DNA of 64,000 bases, from assembly GCF_024298845.1 (NCBI RefSeq), contig NZ_CP101156.1:1364001-1428000 (forward strand), read 5' to 3'. The position numbers and the translations under genes were made by a program. This DNA comes from Natronosalvus amylolyticus (GTDB lineage: Archaea; Halobacteriota; Halobacteria; Halobacteriales; Natrialbaceae). Under the pieces are notes generated by a model. The model had not been told where the DNA came from and did no database searches. It saw nothing but the letters and a program-made list of their open reading frames with translations. Below, piece after piece: positions 10,701 to 18,430 of this stretch (the first letter of the stretch is position 1; each line of letters starts with the position of its first letter).

Positions 10701-12835
10701 TCACCAATAACCGGTGGCGCGGCTCGAACCGGTCGTACTTCTTCCGCTCAAAGGAACGACGGGCCGCAGGAGTGAACCTCTGGGTGTGGCAACTACAACA
10801 ACACGACTGGGTCCCGACGAGTCAGGGGACGGTAGCACCACCGCGTGCGTGGCTCCTTCCGTCGAGCGACCGCGAGCGATTCAGTCTGCAACTCGACGGC
10901 AACAGGTCCCTACTCCCCTTCGTGAAAGGGTTCCATCCGACCGACACTGGGACAGACACAACCGACGCGTTCACCTCAGCACTGGGCATCGGAACGCAGC
11001 TCGAACAAGAACAGTTCTCCCCTGACGACGTCGAGTGTGTACTCTTACGCGTCCACGATCATCTGCAGAACGCCTCAGTCGAACCGGGCCGCTTCGCAGG
11101 CGAGGTAGAACTCATCTACACACGAGTTGCAGAACTTCTTCCAGGACTCCAAGCTGAACGCATTGCTGATCCGGAGTGGCGCCCTGAACAAACAGGACTC
11201 GACACAGCTTCGATCCTTTGCCGAGACGGCGACTCGTACGAGTTCTACCCAGCATCAGAGTCGTACTTCGTCAGGTCACACACCGACCGCCAGCGATACA
11301 GGAACCTGGGCCTGCCACACATTGTCCTCTTCAAGCCTGAAGCCGCGCGCTTCGGAACGCTCCTGAGCGCTACAGACACGGCGGCTGTGGTTACCAAGAT
11401 GCCTTGCCCAGGCGACGACATCGGGATCCCTGCGAACGTGAACGGGACCACGATCGACGAGGGGTGGATTGAAACGGTTCTCGTTGCGCTTCTCTTGCGC
11501 CTCCGGTCAGACCGGCCTTCCGCAGCCGCAGTCGACCAAGACACAAGCAACACACGACGCTTCTACCAGCAACTCGAGATCGTCGACGGACTCGAATTGG
11601 AACTGACAACGACAGAACCGGCAGCACAGTTCGAGACTGACACGCGTCCACAACCGTACCACATTACCCGGGGAGATGGAGGGACAAAATCTGCGGTCCT
11701 GATCGACGGATCACTACCCGACAGGGAATTCGTCGATGCGGTCGCCCGGGCTTACACGGATTATCTCGACATCCCGCAGTACTACGAAGGAGTGTACAAC
11801 CTCATCGAGCACGCGTTCGGAGAGTCGTCGCCAGAAGCAACCCTACTCGACCGGCTTCGCATACTCGGGAACGGTATGCACGACGGCCAGTTCGATGTTG
11901 CTCGAAGTCAACTCTTCGAAGACGAAGGAGGAACGGAAATCGTGTACGAGGAGTCCGAGAAGACAGACCGTGATACGTCGAACCAGTCGGACACGTCCAT
12001 CAGCGTGGAGCGCGACTTGAATACGACTGAGCAAGCCGACTCGGGGTCTGCGAGTAGATCGAACCGCGTACCCGATGTAGAGAAACTCACCCGAATCGGC
12101 GAGAGCAGAATCTACGAACCCGAGTCGCCGCGGACGACATCTGTGAATACCACCGACCAGACGAAGACCGTACAACGACAGAGGAATAGTTCTGGGTCGG
12201 GCGCAACACCTGCCTCGCAAGAGTATCGAACCAAAATCGATGACTTCGGAATGGCGCTCACAATTGAGTCCGAGGGCGATCGCCTTCGACAGAACGACGA
12301 GCCAAACCCCGAGACAAAAGTCTGGGACGTGAGTACACCGGAAACGTACGGAGAAGCGAAGGGGGACTCTGAAATCAAGGAACCAGTCAACGCGAAAGGA
12401 GACCCTGATCTCGTCAAACAGGCGATCGACAACTTCCTCACGGAAGCTGGGCTCTCCGAGGACGAAAACCCGTTCGCCACCGACTGGCCAGGCTTTGACG
12501 TACTGACCATCGCAACCGGAGAGGATGACGAACCCAGAATCGACCGGTGTATCGAGCTTAAAACGTCGGGGCTCAAGACGCGCAAACCCTCACTCTCATG
12601 GAACGAGTGGAAAGCCGCCGGAAGCACACTCGCAGACCGTTACTACCTCTACGTGGCCCGCAACATCCGCGTAGGGAAAAGCGGCGATGCAACGCTGCTG
12701 GAGATCCCGCGACCATTCGAGACACTGACTAAACACCGACGCGAACGCCGCGAGCGTGAAGTCCAACTCGACCTCCGAAGCTTCGACCTTGACGACGACC
12801 TGATCATCGAGCGTCCCGTCGAATGGGACGAGTAG
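7784..12835 (+). CDS. Giant GHKL-type ATPase (sacsin/NO VEIN-like) with DUF3883 C-terminal domain
   Basis: A 1683-residue protein. The N-terminus has a GHKL ATP-binding fold: FIFELLQNAVDE (N box, residues 44-55), a degenerate DxG motif VANNGAAF (~76-82), and SIGHKGRGF (G box, ~103-111). The middle is long, acidic and not recognised. A low-complexity linker (~1380-1480) leads to a DUF3883-like C-terminus with RCIELKTSG (E and K of a PD-(D/E)XK-like core, ~1588-1596), followed by WNEWKAAG and YYLYVARNI. Proteins of this plan often occur in defence islands and are thought to be ATP-gated nucleases or sensors. I prefer this ATG, with a TATA-like box upstream; an in-frame ATG at 7715 would add 23 residues. 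The exact activity is unknown. Confidence 0.85.
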   Translation: MSSTHASIEDIQKTHLGTYRSNPDRIESDAGTERQDRADYDGRFIFELLQNAVDEMGNTPDPDVRFELSENALLVANNGAAFTIDDLYALTLTTRTTKAGDTSIGHKGRGFTSVLGITDRPAVFSPSVAARFDREQTAEILSAEPDIREAFPDGLAASDVPVLGLPNEATPSSAVQNLLDEGYTTVFEFPLRDPENLCERIERKLRALGENTVALLPELNRIQIDCSGWERTWRVDRETISDYPDASLVHLTRETTTPGRTEQDTQSFVVFETDEIDRTAIIEQSNLSKVEVDTMGKLSVGVGFIAEPTCKNPSTNPADWRLAPVYGETDDQPPHMHVFLPTKERSPIPALITGTFQSDTSRRNLTLDHNDERGYDGQFNAALFAELGGLLAETVVPFIDVSATTPAEFLATLDPSLGGAREWSFTPGSVEHCLFETFTERISTVPFVPPHRGEAPRTITELGLPHTAAETDGLGTAFAELLNHEHVTDGAESKYLPAADLLTYHTTNTLEALGATRLPPEAIPRSLDEASANPPLREYSTDQPTEQAESNESGDAEGDTENAARLWIDPILVHLVEVRKTLESDDERDAFDAACRSTQLFPTGTSTDANETRVAVRTRTCDQSLFLPPEEDVARDSLPTLAFLARELYHGTDPNAAPELRKAALPTGFRSELESIWRIESFSFERVFDAAIRPWIPGPNSRDVDTAPLETTETLATIRKLAAVRSPENDRDPTKPLLYRSSRRSFFDLSKLPIPAVPLNGGKIEWQPAHRVYVPQDWQEPLDRPNNAQIEPLLTDVNEQSDTDRFDPWFLPPLKWFDLEASDTAEIEEWVAFFRWLGVAEHVRPLPLFAPDASTRHRYRKTKGFQQPPRSAIAPADDLAASDETTTPVDPRYSGLSDDEWATYREHLLDNVDPELDVKDHGYLYQINPLEYAEEILSAAAADESVGTRLLNHLATWWDTELRRHQHGLAAEFTNNRWRGSNRSYFFRSKERRAAGVNLWVWQLQQHDWVPTSQGTVAPPRAWLLPSSDRERFSLQLDGNRSLLPFVKGFHPTDTGTDTTDAFTSALGIGTQLEQEQFSPDDVECVLLRVHDHLQNASVEPGRFAGEVELIYTRVAELLPGLQAERIADPEWRPEQTGLDTASILCRDGDSYEFYPASESYFVRSHTDRQRYRNLGLPHIVLFKPEAARFGTLLSATDTAAVVTKMPCPGDDIGIPANVNGTTIDEGWIETVLVALLLRLRSDRPSAAAVDQDTSNTRRFYQQLEIVDGLELELTTTEPAAQFETDTRPQPYHITRGDGGTKSAVLIDGSLPDREFVDAVARAYTDYLDIPQYYEGVYNLIEHAFGESSPEATLLDRLRILGNGMHDGQFDVARSQLFEDEGGTEIVYEESEKTDRDTSNQSDTSISVERDLNTTEQADSGSASRSNRVPDVEKLTRIGESRIYEPESPRTTSVNTTDQTKTVQRQRNSSGSGATPASQEYRTKIDDFGMALTIESEGDRLRQNDEPNPETKVWDVSTPETYGEAKGDSEIKEPVNAKGDPDLVKQAIDNFLTEAGLSEDENPFATDWPGFDVLTIATGEDDEPRIDRCIELKTSGLKTRKPSLSWNEWKAAGSTLADRYYLYVARNIRVGKSGDATLLEIPRPFETLTKHRRERREREVQLDLRSFDLDDDLIIERPVEWDE

Positions 12836-13017
12836 AAGTACCGTGACAACCTCCCTAGCCACCCCTCACTCGTCCTGGAAGTGTAAATCGATTCACTGGC
12901 TAGTATCAGTCCTCGATAATCGGGGCGATTTTCGTAACTTTGGGTTCCCCCGTGTTAATGGAGAAGTTATGAATCAGGGTCAGATCACTGAGTACTGATA
13001 CACTGTACTGAGCCCGG

Positions 13018-13494
13018 TCAGGGTTGGTTCGTTCCGGCGTTAATGTTTGTCATCGCCCCCTCGTCAAGTGCCTGTCGCCATAAGAGGTGAATTGCTCGGG
13101 CAACGATGTCAACTGAGGGTTCCCTGAGACACGATGCCTCTACCTGGGTATCCGCGCTTGACGCGTCTGGTGGCGGGTGGAAGTGTCGGTCGTCGGGCGG
13201 TGCTGAAAAGTCGTGAGGGTGGATATCCCACCGGAGGTTGCGTCCGGACGTATCCGAGTAGTGAATATTGTAGTCGCCCACCGTCGTCCATCGAACCGTG
13301 AATATGGTTGTATCTGCTTCTCCGACGCCATACGGTATCGTGAGCCGGAGTTCTCGGGGGTTGAGTCGGTCATCGATCTCGCCTGAGGCCATCGGTTCGA
13401 TGGCGCTGAACGCATCTCGGAACGCATCGAGTTTCGTCACGTCGATAGTGCCTCGAAGTGCGTGAGAGTCGCCGTCTCCATTGTCGAATTGCAT
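13018..13494 (-). CDS. TumE-type toxin-like protein
   Basis: A 158-residue protein resembling TumE-family toxins (DUF6516): a beta-rich core (TIFTVRWTTVGDYNIHYSD, then LRWDIHPHDF) and a conserved HPH...HFHPPP stretch, followed by a short helical tail (RAIHLLWRQALDE). Its ATG overlaps the stop of the upstream winged-helix gene (TGATG), the usual layout of a translationally coupled antitoxin-toxin pair. The assignment rests on recognised motifs and on gene pairing. The biochemical activity of such proteins in haloarchaea is not established from this sequence. Confidence 0.7.
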   Translation of the reverse strand: MQFDNGDGDSHALRGTIDVTKLDAFRDAFSAIEPMASGEIDDRLNPRELRLTIPYGVGEADTTIFTVRWTTVGDYNIHYSDTSGRNLRWDIHPHDFSAPPDDRHFHPPPDASSADTQVEASCLREPSVDIVARAIHLLWRQALDEGAMTNINAGTNQP

Positions 13495-14024
13495 CAGACT
13501 TTTTCTGCGGCACCAGTGGGGTTTTCGACCGCGCTGAGCGCGAGCGCCACCTCAGCGAATGCGAGGTTCCGCCGCGTCGTTCGCCACTCCAGGAGCGTCT
13601 CTGTGTCGATATTCGATTGGGATCGGACGGCGTCATCGGGCGAGTTAGCGCCGAACCGGTCGCCGAACTCTCGAAGCTCCTCGCGCATCTCCAGAACGCG
13701 TGTCGAGAGCGTCTCGGTGTCCGTCTCGTCGAGGATACGTCGAGCCTGTTCGAGGGCGAGCGAGTCCGTGGACCGCTGATACAGCGTCCCCGTCGAGTCT
13801 GGTGACGCGGTCTCTGCCACGTAGCCGTGTTCGACAAGCGAGCGAAGATGCTTGCGGGCAGTCTGCTCCGACGTAAGGGCGTTTTCGGCAACGGTCGCCG
13901 CGCTCATGGGCTCGTACGCCGTGCGCATCACTGACCGCACACGGTCGAACGGGCTGGTATCACGTTTCCAGTCCTCTTTGGCGCGCTCGTTCACATCCTC
14001 GAACGCTGGGGCAGATTCTGGCAT
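13494..14024 (-). CDS. Winged-helix DNA-binding protein, likely antitoxin/regulator of the TumE-like gene
   Basis: A 176-residue protein with a winged helix near residues 25-85 (SVMRTAYEPMSAATVAENA, TSEQTARKHLRSLVEHGYV) of ArsR/TrmB type, similar to haloarchaeal DUF7342-type proteins as I recall them. The rest is helical (ILDETDTETLSTRVLEMREELREF). I chose the ATG at 14024 because a TATA-like ATATACT box sits about 27 bases upstream, which fits leaderless transcription. As first gene of the pair it likely represses the operon and neutralises its partner; this is inferred from arrangement only. Confidence 0.75.
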   Translation of the reverse strand: MPESAPAFEDVNERAKEDWKRDTSPFDRVRSVMRTAYEPMSAATVAENALTSEQTARKHLRSLVEHGYVAETASPDSTGTLYQRSTDSLALEQARRILDETDTETLSTRVLEMREELREFGDRFGANSPDDAVRSQSNIDTETLLEWRTTRRNLAFAEVALALSAVENPTGAAEKV

Positions 14025-14045
14025 CAAATCAACGTACGGAACATG

Positions 14046-14053
14046 AGTATATC
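14046..14053 (-). promoter_or_regulatory. TATA-like box for the winged-helix/TumE pair
   Basis: ATATACT on the minus strand about 27 bases before the ATG at 14024, the spacing typical of leaderless haloarchaeal promoters. Confidence 0.45.
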
Positions 14054-14248
14054 ACTCTTCGGGATGCTATTCTTACCTGCCCGGGCTGTCGGCTGCATAT
14101 CAGTACGCCTAAGAGCCAATGAGCGGCTTTCCTTACTCTAGACCGGTTGATGGAATACTGCACCTCTCCTCTCGACCAGGATTGTGAGGGCGTTTTCGCT
14201 GTCCAATGCGATCTCTTGAAGAGACCGCTCCTTGAAATTGGGCAAGAA

Positions 14249-14257
14249 CAAATATAC
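14249..14257 (+). promoter_or_regulatory. TATA-like box for the NERD-helicase gene
   Basis: AAATATAC lies about 26-30 bases before the ATG at 14280. It selects that ATG over an upstream TTG at 14232, which would place the box inside the coding region. Confidence 0.5.
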
Positions 14258-14279
14258 ATCTCTACTGACCAGTATCCGC

Positions 14280-16415
14280 ATGGAATTTCTCCCGACGACT
14301 GCGGATACGGACGCCGCTGGAGCTGACGCAGAGTTGGAGGCGTGGGAACGACTCAAACAAGCCTTCGACGGTAGCGAAAACGGTGTCGCGTACCACCAGT
14401 ATCCGATCGTCGACAAAGGGGGAGATAAGTTCGATCACGAGCCAGATATCGTAATTTTGCATCAGGAACTCGGACTGCTCGTTATTGAAGTGAAAGGCTA
14501 TACGAACCGTCATATCGACCGTATCGAAGGCCATACGTGGCACCTGCGGAATATGCGTTACTCGCGGTCTACACCACACCAACAGGCTCGGAATCAAGCG
14601 CTGTTCTTGCGTCGATTCTTCACGAGTGAACCGGCACTGTCCGATCTTGATGGGTGTCGCGTTCCGGCGAATACGTTCGTCGCACTCCCGAATATCACGA
14701 GAGCAGAATGGGAAGACCGTGGGTTCAACGGCCCGGCTGCACCGCGAACGCTCCTAAGTGACGATTTGACGCCTGTTGCGTTACGCGACGCGCTCGAAAA
14801 CGTTCGGACGTTCGACCCTCTTACTGATGAGGAGTACGAAGCCGCACGCGACGTCCTCAGTTGCGGCCAATCGATCAGCGGTGGTCGAACTGACCCACCC
14901 GCGAACCCGACGTTGAAAGGCGAACTGTATGAACGTGTGACCAACGGGCTTCGCGGACTCGACCAGCAACAACAAGAAATCGGGATGCTCGTCCCACCAG
15001 GGCCACAGCAGATCCGCGGCATCGCCGGGTCAGGAAAGACCGTTCTGCTAGCGATGAAAGCCGCACGGACGCACCAAAGACACCCTGAAATGGATATTGC
15101 GATTACCTTCCAGACAAAGAGCCTGTACGAACAACTGACAACGCTCGTTGAACGGTTCTACCAGCGCTTCGCCAACGACCAACCCAACTGGGAGAAACTC
15201 TCCGTCCTTCACGCGTGGGGCGGTCAAGAATCCGGTAACGGGATCTACTATAATCTTGCAACAGCAGCTAACCGAAAGCCTCGAACGTGGCATGGGGCAT
15301 CCAACGCGTTCCCGGATCGAGAAGACGTGTTCGACGCATGCTGCGAAGAACTGCTCGACGAAGCGGACGTTCCACAGCTCTACGATGCAATCTTTATCGA
15401 TGAAGCACAGGATTTTGGATCGAATTTCTTCAATCTCTGTCTCGAAGCACTCGACGAGAACCAGCGGCTTGTCTGGGCATACGATGAAGCACAGAGTCTC
15501 TCTAACCTGACCGCACCGAGTCCAACCAATATTTTCGGCACTACTGATGACGGCGAGCCGGTTCTTGATTTGCGAGGCTCGTACGCCCGTGGTGTCCAGA
15601 AAAGCCATATTATGCGACAGGCCTACCGCTCACCTAGATCAGTGTTGATGGCCGGTCACGCCCTCGGTATGGGTCTCAAATCGACTGACGGACCGATCCA
15701 GACGATTACGAGAGGTGACGGCTGGGACGCTCTCGGGTACGACGTCGAGGGTGACTTCAGAGAGATCGGTCAAGAGGCAACGATTCGTAGACCAAGTGAG
15801 AACTCCCCACACCCGTTACATGATGTCCCAGAAGCCAAGCCATTCGTCCAGACAAAATCATTCCCGACAAAAATGGCAGAGCTGAACTGGGTTGCAAAGC
15901 AGATCAACCAGGATATCGAGACCGGATTGCAACCAGAACAGATACTGGTAATTGTGCCTGGCTCTCGACACCGAGATATCGGCCACGTTCTCCTTCGAAA
16001 CCAGCTCGAACAACACGGTCACGACGTGAACTGCGTCTGGCTTGACGATCCGAAGGTGTTCGCTACGGATGGCGCAGTCACCGTATCCGGAATCCATCGA
16101 GCAAAGGGCAACGAAGCAGCTTCTGTGTACCTCGTAGGACTTGAGAACATCCAAGACCCGGAATACCGAGACAGCGCCGTCCACCGTCGCAACGAGGCTT
16201 TCGTTGGCATCACCCGATCGCGCACCTGGTGTACAGTTACCGGCGTCGAAAGCGAAGGCGTCACTATACTGGAAGAAGCAAAACGCGTCTCTGCAGCCGT
16301 CTCACGCCCCAACCCCGAAATCACGTTCGAAATCCCCGACCCCAAGAAATTAGATCACGAACTAGAAGAGGACCCAAACCTTGAAACTCCAGAGCTATTT
16401 GATTTTACTGACTAA
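14280..16415 (+). CDS. NERD-domain nuclease fused to an SF1 (UvrD-like) helicase
   Basis: A 711-residue fusion. The NERD domain (residues ~10-120) shows the PD-(D/E)XK core: EPDIVIL with Asp near residue 56, and VIEVKGY with Glu70 and Lys72. The helicase part has Walker A GIAGSGKTVLL (~246-256), Walker B FIDEAQDFG (~373), a QAYRS motif (~447) and terminal motifs VSGIHRAKGNEA and AFVGITRSR (~635-655), as in UvrD/REP helicases. NERD-helicases are thought to process or degrade DNA and are frequent in mobile and defence regions. It stands alone in its transcription unit, divergent from the TA pair. All helicase motifs look intact. Confidence 0.88.
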   Translation: MEFLPTTADTDAAGADAELEAWERLKQAFDGSENGVAYHQYPIVDKGGDKFDHEPDIVILHQELGLLVIEVKGYTNRHIDRIEGHTWHLRNMRYSRSTPHQQARNQALFLRRFFTSEPALSDLDGCRVPANTFVALPNITRAEWEDRGFNGPAAPRTLLSDDLTPVALRDALENVRTFDPLTDEEYEAARDVLSCGQSISGGRTDPPANPTLKGELYERVTNGLRGLDQQQQEIGMLVPPGPQQIRGIAGSGKTVLLAMKAARTHQRHPEMDIAITFQTKSLYEQLTTLVERFYQRFANDQPNWEKLSVLHAWGGQESGNGIYYNLATAANRKPRTWHGASNAFPDREDVFDACCEELLDEADVPQLYDAIFIDEAQDFGSNFFNLCLEALDENQRLVWAYDEAQSLSNLTAPSPTNIFGTTDDGEPVLDLRGSYARGVQKSHIMRQAYRSPRSVLMAGHALGMGLKSTDGPIQTITRGDGWDALGYDVEGDFREIGQEATIRRPSENSPHPLHDVPEAKPFVQTKSFPTKMAELNWVAKQINQDIETGLQPEQILVIVPGSRHRDIGHVLLRNQLEQHGHDVNCVWLDDPKVFATDGAVTVSGIHRAKGNEAASVYLVGLENIQDPEYRDSAVHRRNEAFVGITRSRTWCTVTGVESEGVTILEEAKRVSAAVSRPNPEITFEIPDPKKLDHELEEDPNLETPELFDFTD

Positions 16416-16549
16416 ACCCGGTATTCGATCTTGATTAGTATACTGTTCCGATACTGACCTCGTGCTTATTATAAACAACTGATAGGGTCGGTTGTCGATC
16501 ACAAATAGCCAACACGTTATTACAGATCCCCTGATAATCTACAGTCAAC

Positions 16550-17050
16550 ATGTCTCCGAACGTGACTGAGATGGAAAACGGCAACATATCTGTCCGGATC
16601 AAATCACGGAGAGGAACCGGTACCCGGGATGAAGATGAGGTCATTGTACAAGCCGTATACAGCGATCTCGACGAAGCCGAGAACGAATCTCATCGGCTAA
16701 ATCAGTTATTGGAAAAACGAATGCAAGATGCACGGACTGTAAAAAACGCTGAAGAACAAGACAATGATTCAGATATTACCAGTCCAGAGCCAAGTGAACC
16801 CGAAGTTTCAAAGGTTTATCTCGGAAACGGTTCTCGATTAGGTGGTTGGATTCCCGTCCCGAAACAAATCGTCTTTAACAAAATTGCTCCGCTTGTCTCC
16901 AAAAACAGCGTAGAGAACAGCGAAATTCCCGGTATCAAAATAAATTTCAGTAAAGACGTGCCAACTAGCGGCTGGACCGAAGTTGATGCCGACGTCATTT
17001 CAAACGAAATTGAACCGCTTGTTCGGAACTATCGCTTGGATAAGGACTGA
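16550..17050 (+). CDS. Hypothetical acidic protein with GTGTRDEDEV motif and internal repeat
   Basis: A 166-residue protein. The N-terminal segment RGTGTRDEDEVIVQAVYSDLDE resembles small haloarchaeal DUF7389-type proteins (tentative, from memory). A low-complexity linker (NDSDITSPEPSEPE) follows. The C-terminus holds two related segments, GGWIPVPKQIVFNKIAPLV and SGWTEVDADVISNEIEPLV, separated by ~35 residues, which suggests an internal duplication. The gene is AT-richer than the core genome, like the HNH gene beside it. No function can be assigned. Confidence 0.6.
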   Translation: MSPNVTEMENGNISVRIKSRRGTGTRDEDEVIVQAVYSDLDEAENESHRLNQLLEKRMQDARTVKNAEEQDNDSDITSPEPSEPEVSKVYLGNGSRLGGWIPVPKQIVFNKIAPLVSKNSVENSEIPGIKINFSKDVPTSGWTEVDADVISNEIEPLVRNYRLDKD

Positions 17051-17132
17051 CCACCACTCTAGGCTACTATCATCCTCACAGATCAGTGGTATTTAGGTTT
17101 AGTTCACCAGCTGTATCCGCAGTCTACTCAAA

Positions 17133-18032
17133 TTACCTGTCGGGATGCATCGTGAGTGCTTGATCAATTCTGCGTGCAATTTCAAGTCCTTCCCACCGGT
17201 TACGGAGTGAAATGGGGATTTCTTGGTTCAGTAAATCGGCTTCCTCACATTCATTCCATTTGAGTTTTAAGTATTTCCCAACGACGACACGATCGATTGG
17301 AAACCCATGTTCCTGATGCCAATCTATGATATTCTTATTACTCTTACTGGAGTTGCATGACTTACATGCAGGGACCATGTTGCTAATGTCATCAGCCCCT
17401 CCAGCGTCACGTGGAATGATGTGATCGAACGTAGTTTCAGATTCTCGGTTACAGTACGTGCAGTAGCCAAGATTTTCCTTCAATTGGTACTGGTTCTCTT
17501 TGAGTGCCGACGACATCGTGATCTCACCACTAGTTAGCTCATTGTATTTGGTCCACAGCAACCAGCCTTTGAATTGGTCTGGATGATCAATTGTTGAAGC
17601 TAGATGCGTGAGTCGAGCATACTGGTAACAGATGAGATCACGGTGCGTCTCTACTCGATTTGGCACATGTGAAAACGTGGACTTCAATCGCTCGGAAGGG
17701 TACGAATATACTTTCAATCCAGCAGCAGTTGCTTCCGATTGAAGATCCGCCAATGAAATCCTTGTCCAATCATCCACGTTCCCATCAAGCGCCTCCTTCG
17801 CAACCACTTGAATAACTGAGGTTTCCTCATCGTAAGCCTCGTTGAAATCTGCAACAGTCTTGCCTGTACCTGAAACTGGAAATTCACCACAAGTCTCGTC
17901 AGGGTGACCCACCACAATATAACGATCATACCCAGCATCAGAATCAATTACAGTCATTCCCAGCGGGAGCCGATGTTCCGGTTCGCGTTGCAGCTCAGGG
18001 GGCATGTTGCTCTGATAGAAGTAATTTTTCAA
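17133..18032 (-). CDS. HNH endonuclease
   Basis: A 299-residue protein with a classic HNH/Zn-finger nuclease domain near residues 190-235: CTYCNRESETTFDHIIPRD, then NMVPACKSCNSSKSNKN, giving two CxxC pairs and the catalytic His in DHIIP. The N-terminal ~180 residues are not recognised. The base composition is clearly AT-richer than the chromosomal part, a sign of transfer. It is not of the same family as the HNH gene at 21-22 kb. It could be a restriction nuclease, a homing-type enzyme or a defence effector; no methylase is visible nearby. Confidence 0.82.
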   Translation of the reverse strand: MKNYFYQSNMPPELQREPEHRLPLGMTVIDSDAGYDRYIVVGHPDETCGEFPVSGTGKTVADFNEAYDEETSVIQVVAKEALDGNVDDWTRISLADLQSEATAAGLKVYSYPSERLKSTFSHVPNRVETHRDLICYQYARLTHLASTIDHPDQFKGWLLWTKYNELTSGEITMSSALKENQYQLKENLGYCTYCNRESETTFDHIIPRDAGGADDISNMVPACKSCNSSKSNKNIIDWHQEHGFPIDRVVVGKYLKLKWNECEEADLLNQEIPISLRNRWEGLEIARRIDQALTMHPDR

Positions 18033-18172
18033 TTATACAAATAAACTGTGTTGTCCTCGTTTGCGCAACTTTCTATTGATTAGATTAATAGACTGGTCTG
18101 TTCCCTGCTCGACTACAATTCAAGCTCATTATACATACGACTGCGCCACGTCACCTCGTCAAATTCCCTTGA

Positions 18173-18430
18173 TCTCTACACCCACGCGAGCGCCGCATTA
18201 TGCTGCGCAAGGTACTCCGGTTTCAGGCTCTCATCCGGAAGCGCGACTCGTTCACCATCTTGCTCGATAATCGTTCGCTGCAGCAACTCGCTTTGCGTCT
18301 CGAACGACGGGTTCACGTGCAGTCGGTAGTCCCGATCGATCGTGAACAGGTCACGGTCGAACGCAACGTGATGCGTCTTACTCAGCGGGAGCACGTTCGT
18401 CAAATCCGCCTGCCCTCCAGGTACTCACTC
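18173..18430 (-). pseudogene. Truncated duplicate of the HNH endonuclease 3' end
   Basis: This stretch is a diverged copy of the last ~85 codons of the HNH gene at 21020-22033. It keeps a 75-codon open frame (from an ATG at 18403) with LSKTHHVAFDRDLFTID and the shared C-terminus EYLAQHNAALAWV. Homology continues a few bases past the ATG on the 5' side, with a one-base length difference, then stops where the neighbouring gene ends at 18425. The winged-helix domains and the first half of the HNH motif are missing, so it is most likely a non-functional remnant. Together with the intact gene it frames a three-gene cassette. Confidence 0.75.

Noticed and set aside
18176-18403. Stand-alone 75-residue HNH mini-protein
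   Set aside because: It lacks the first half of the HNH motif and aligns with the end of the full gene; treated as a remnant.
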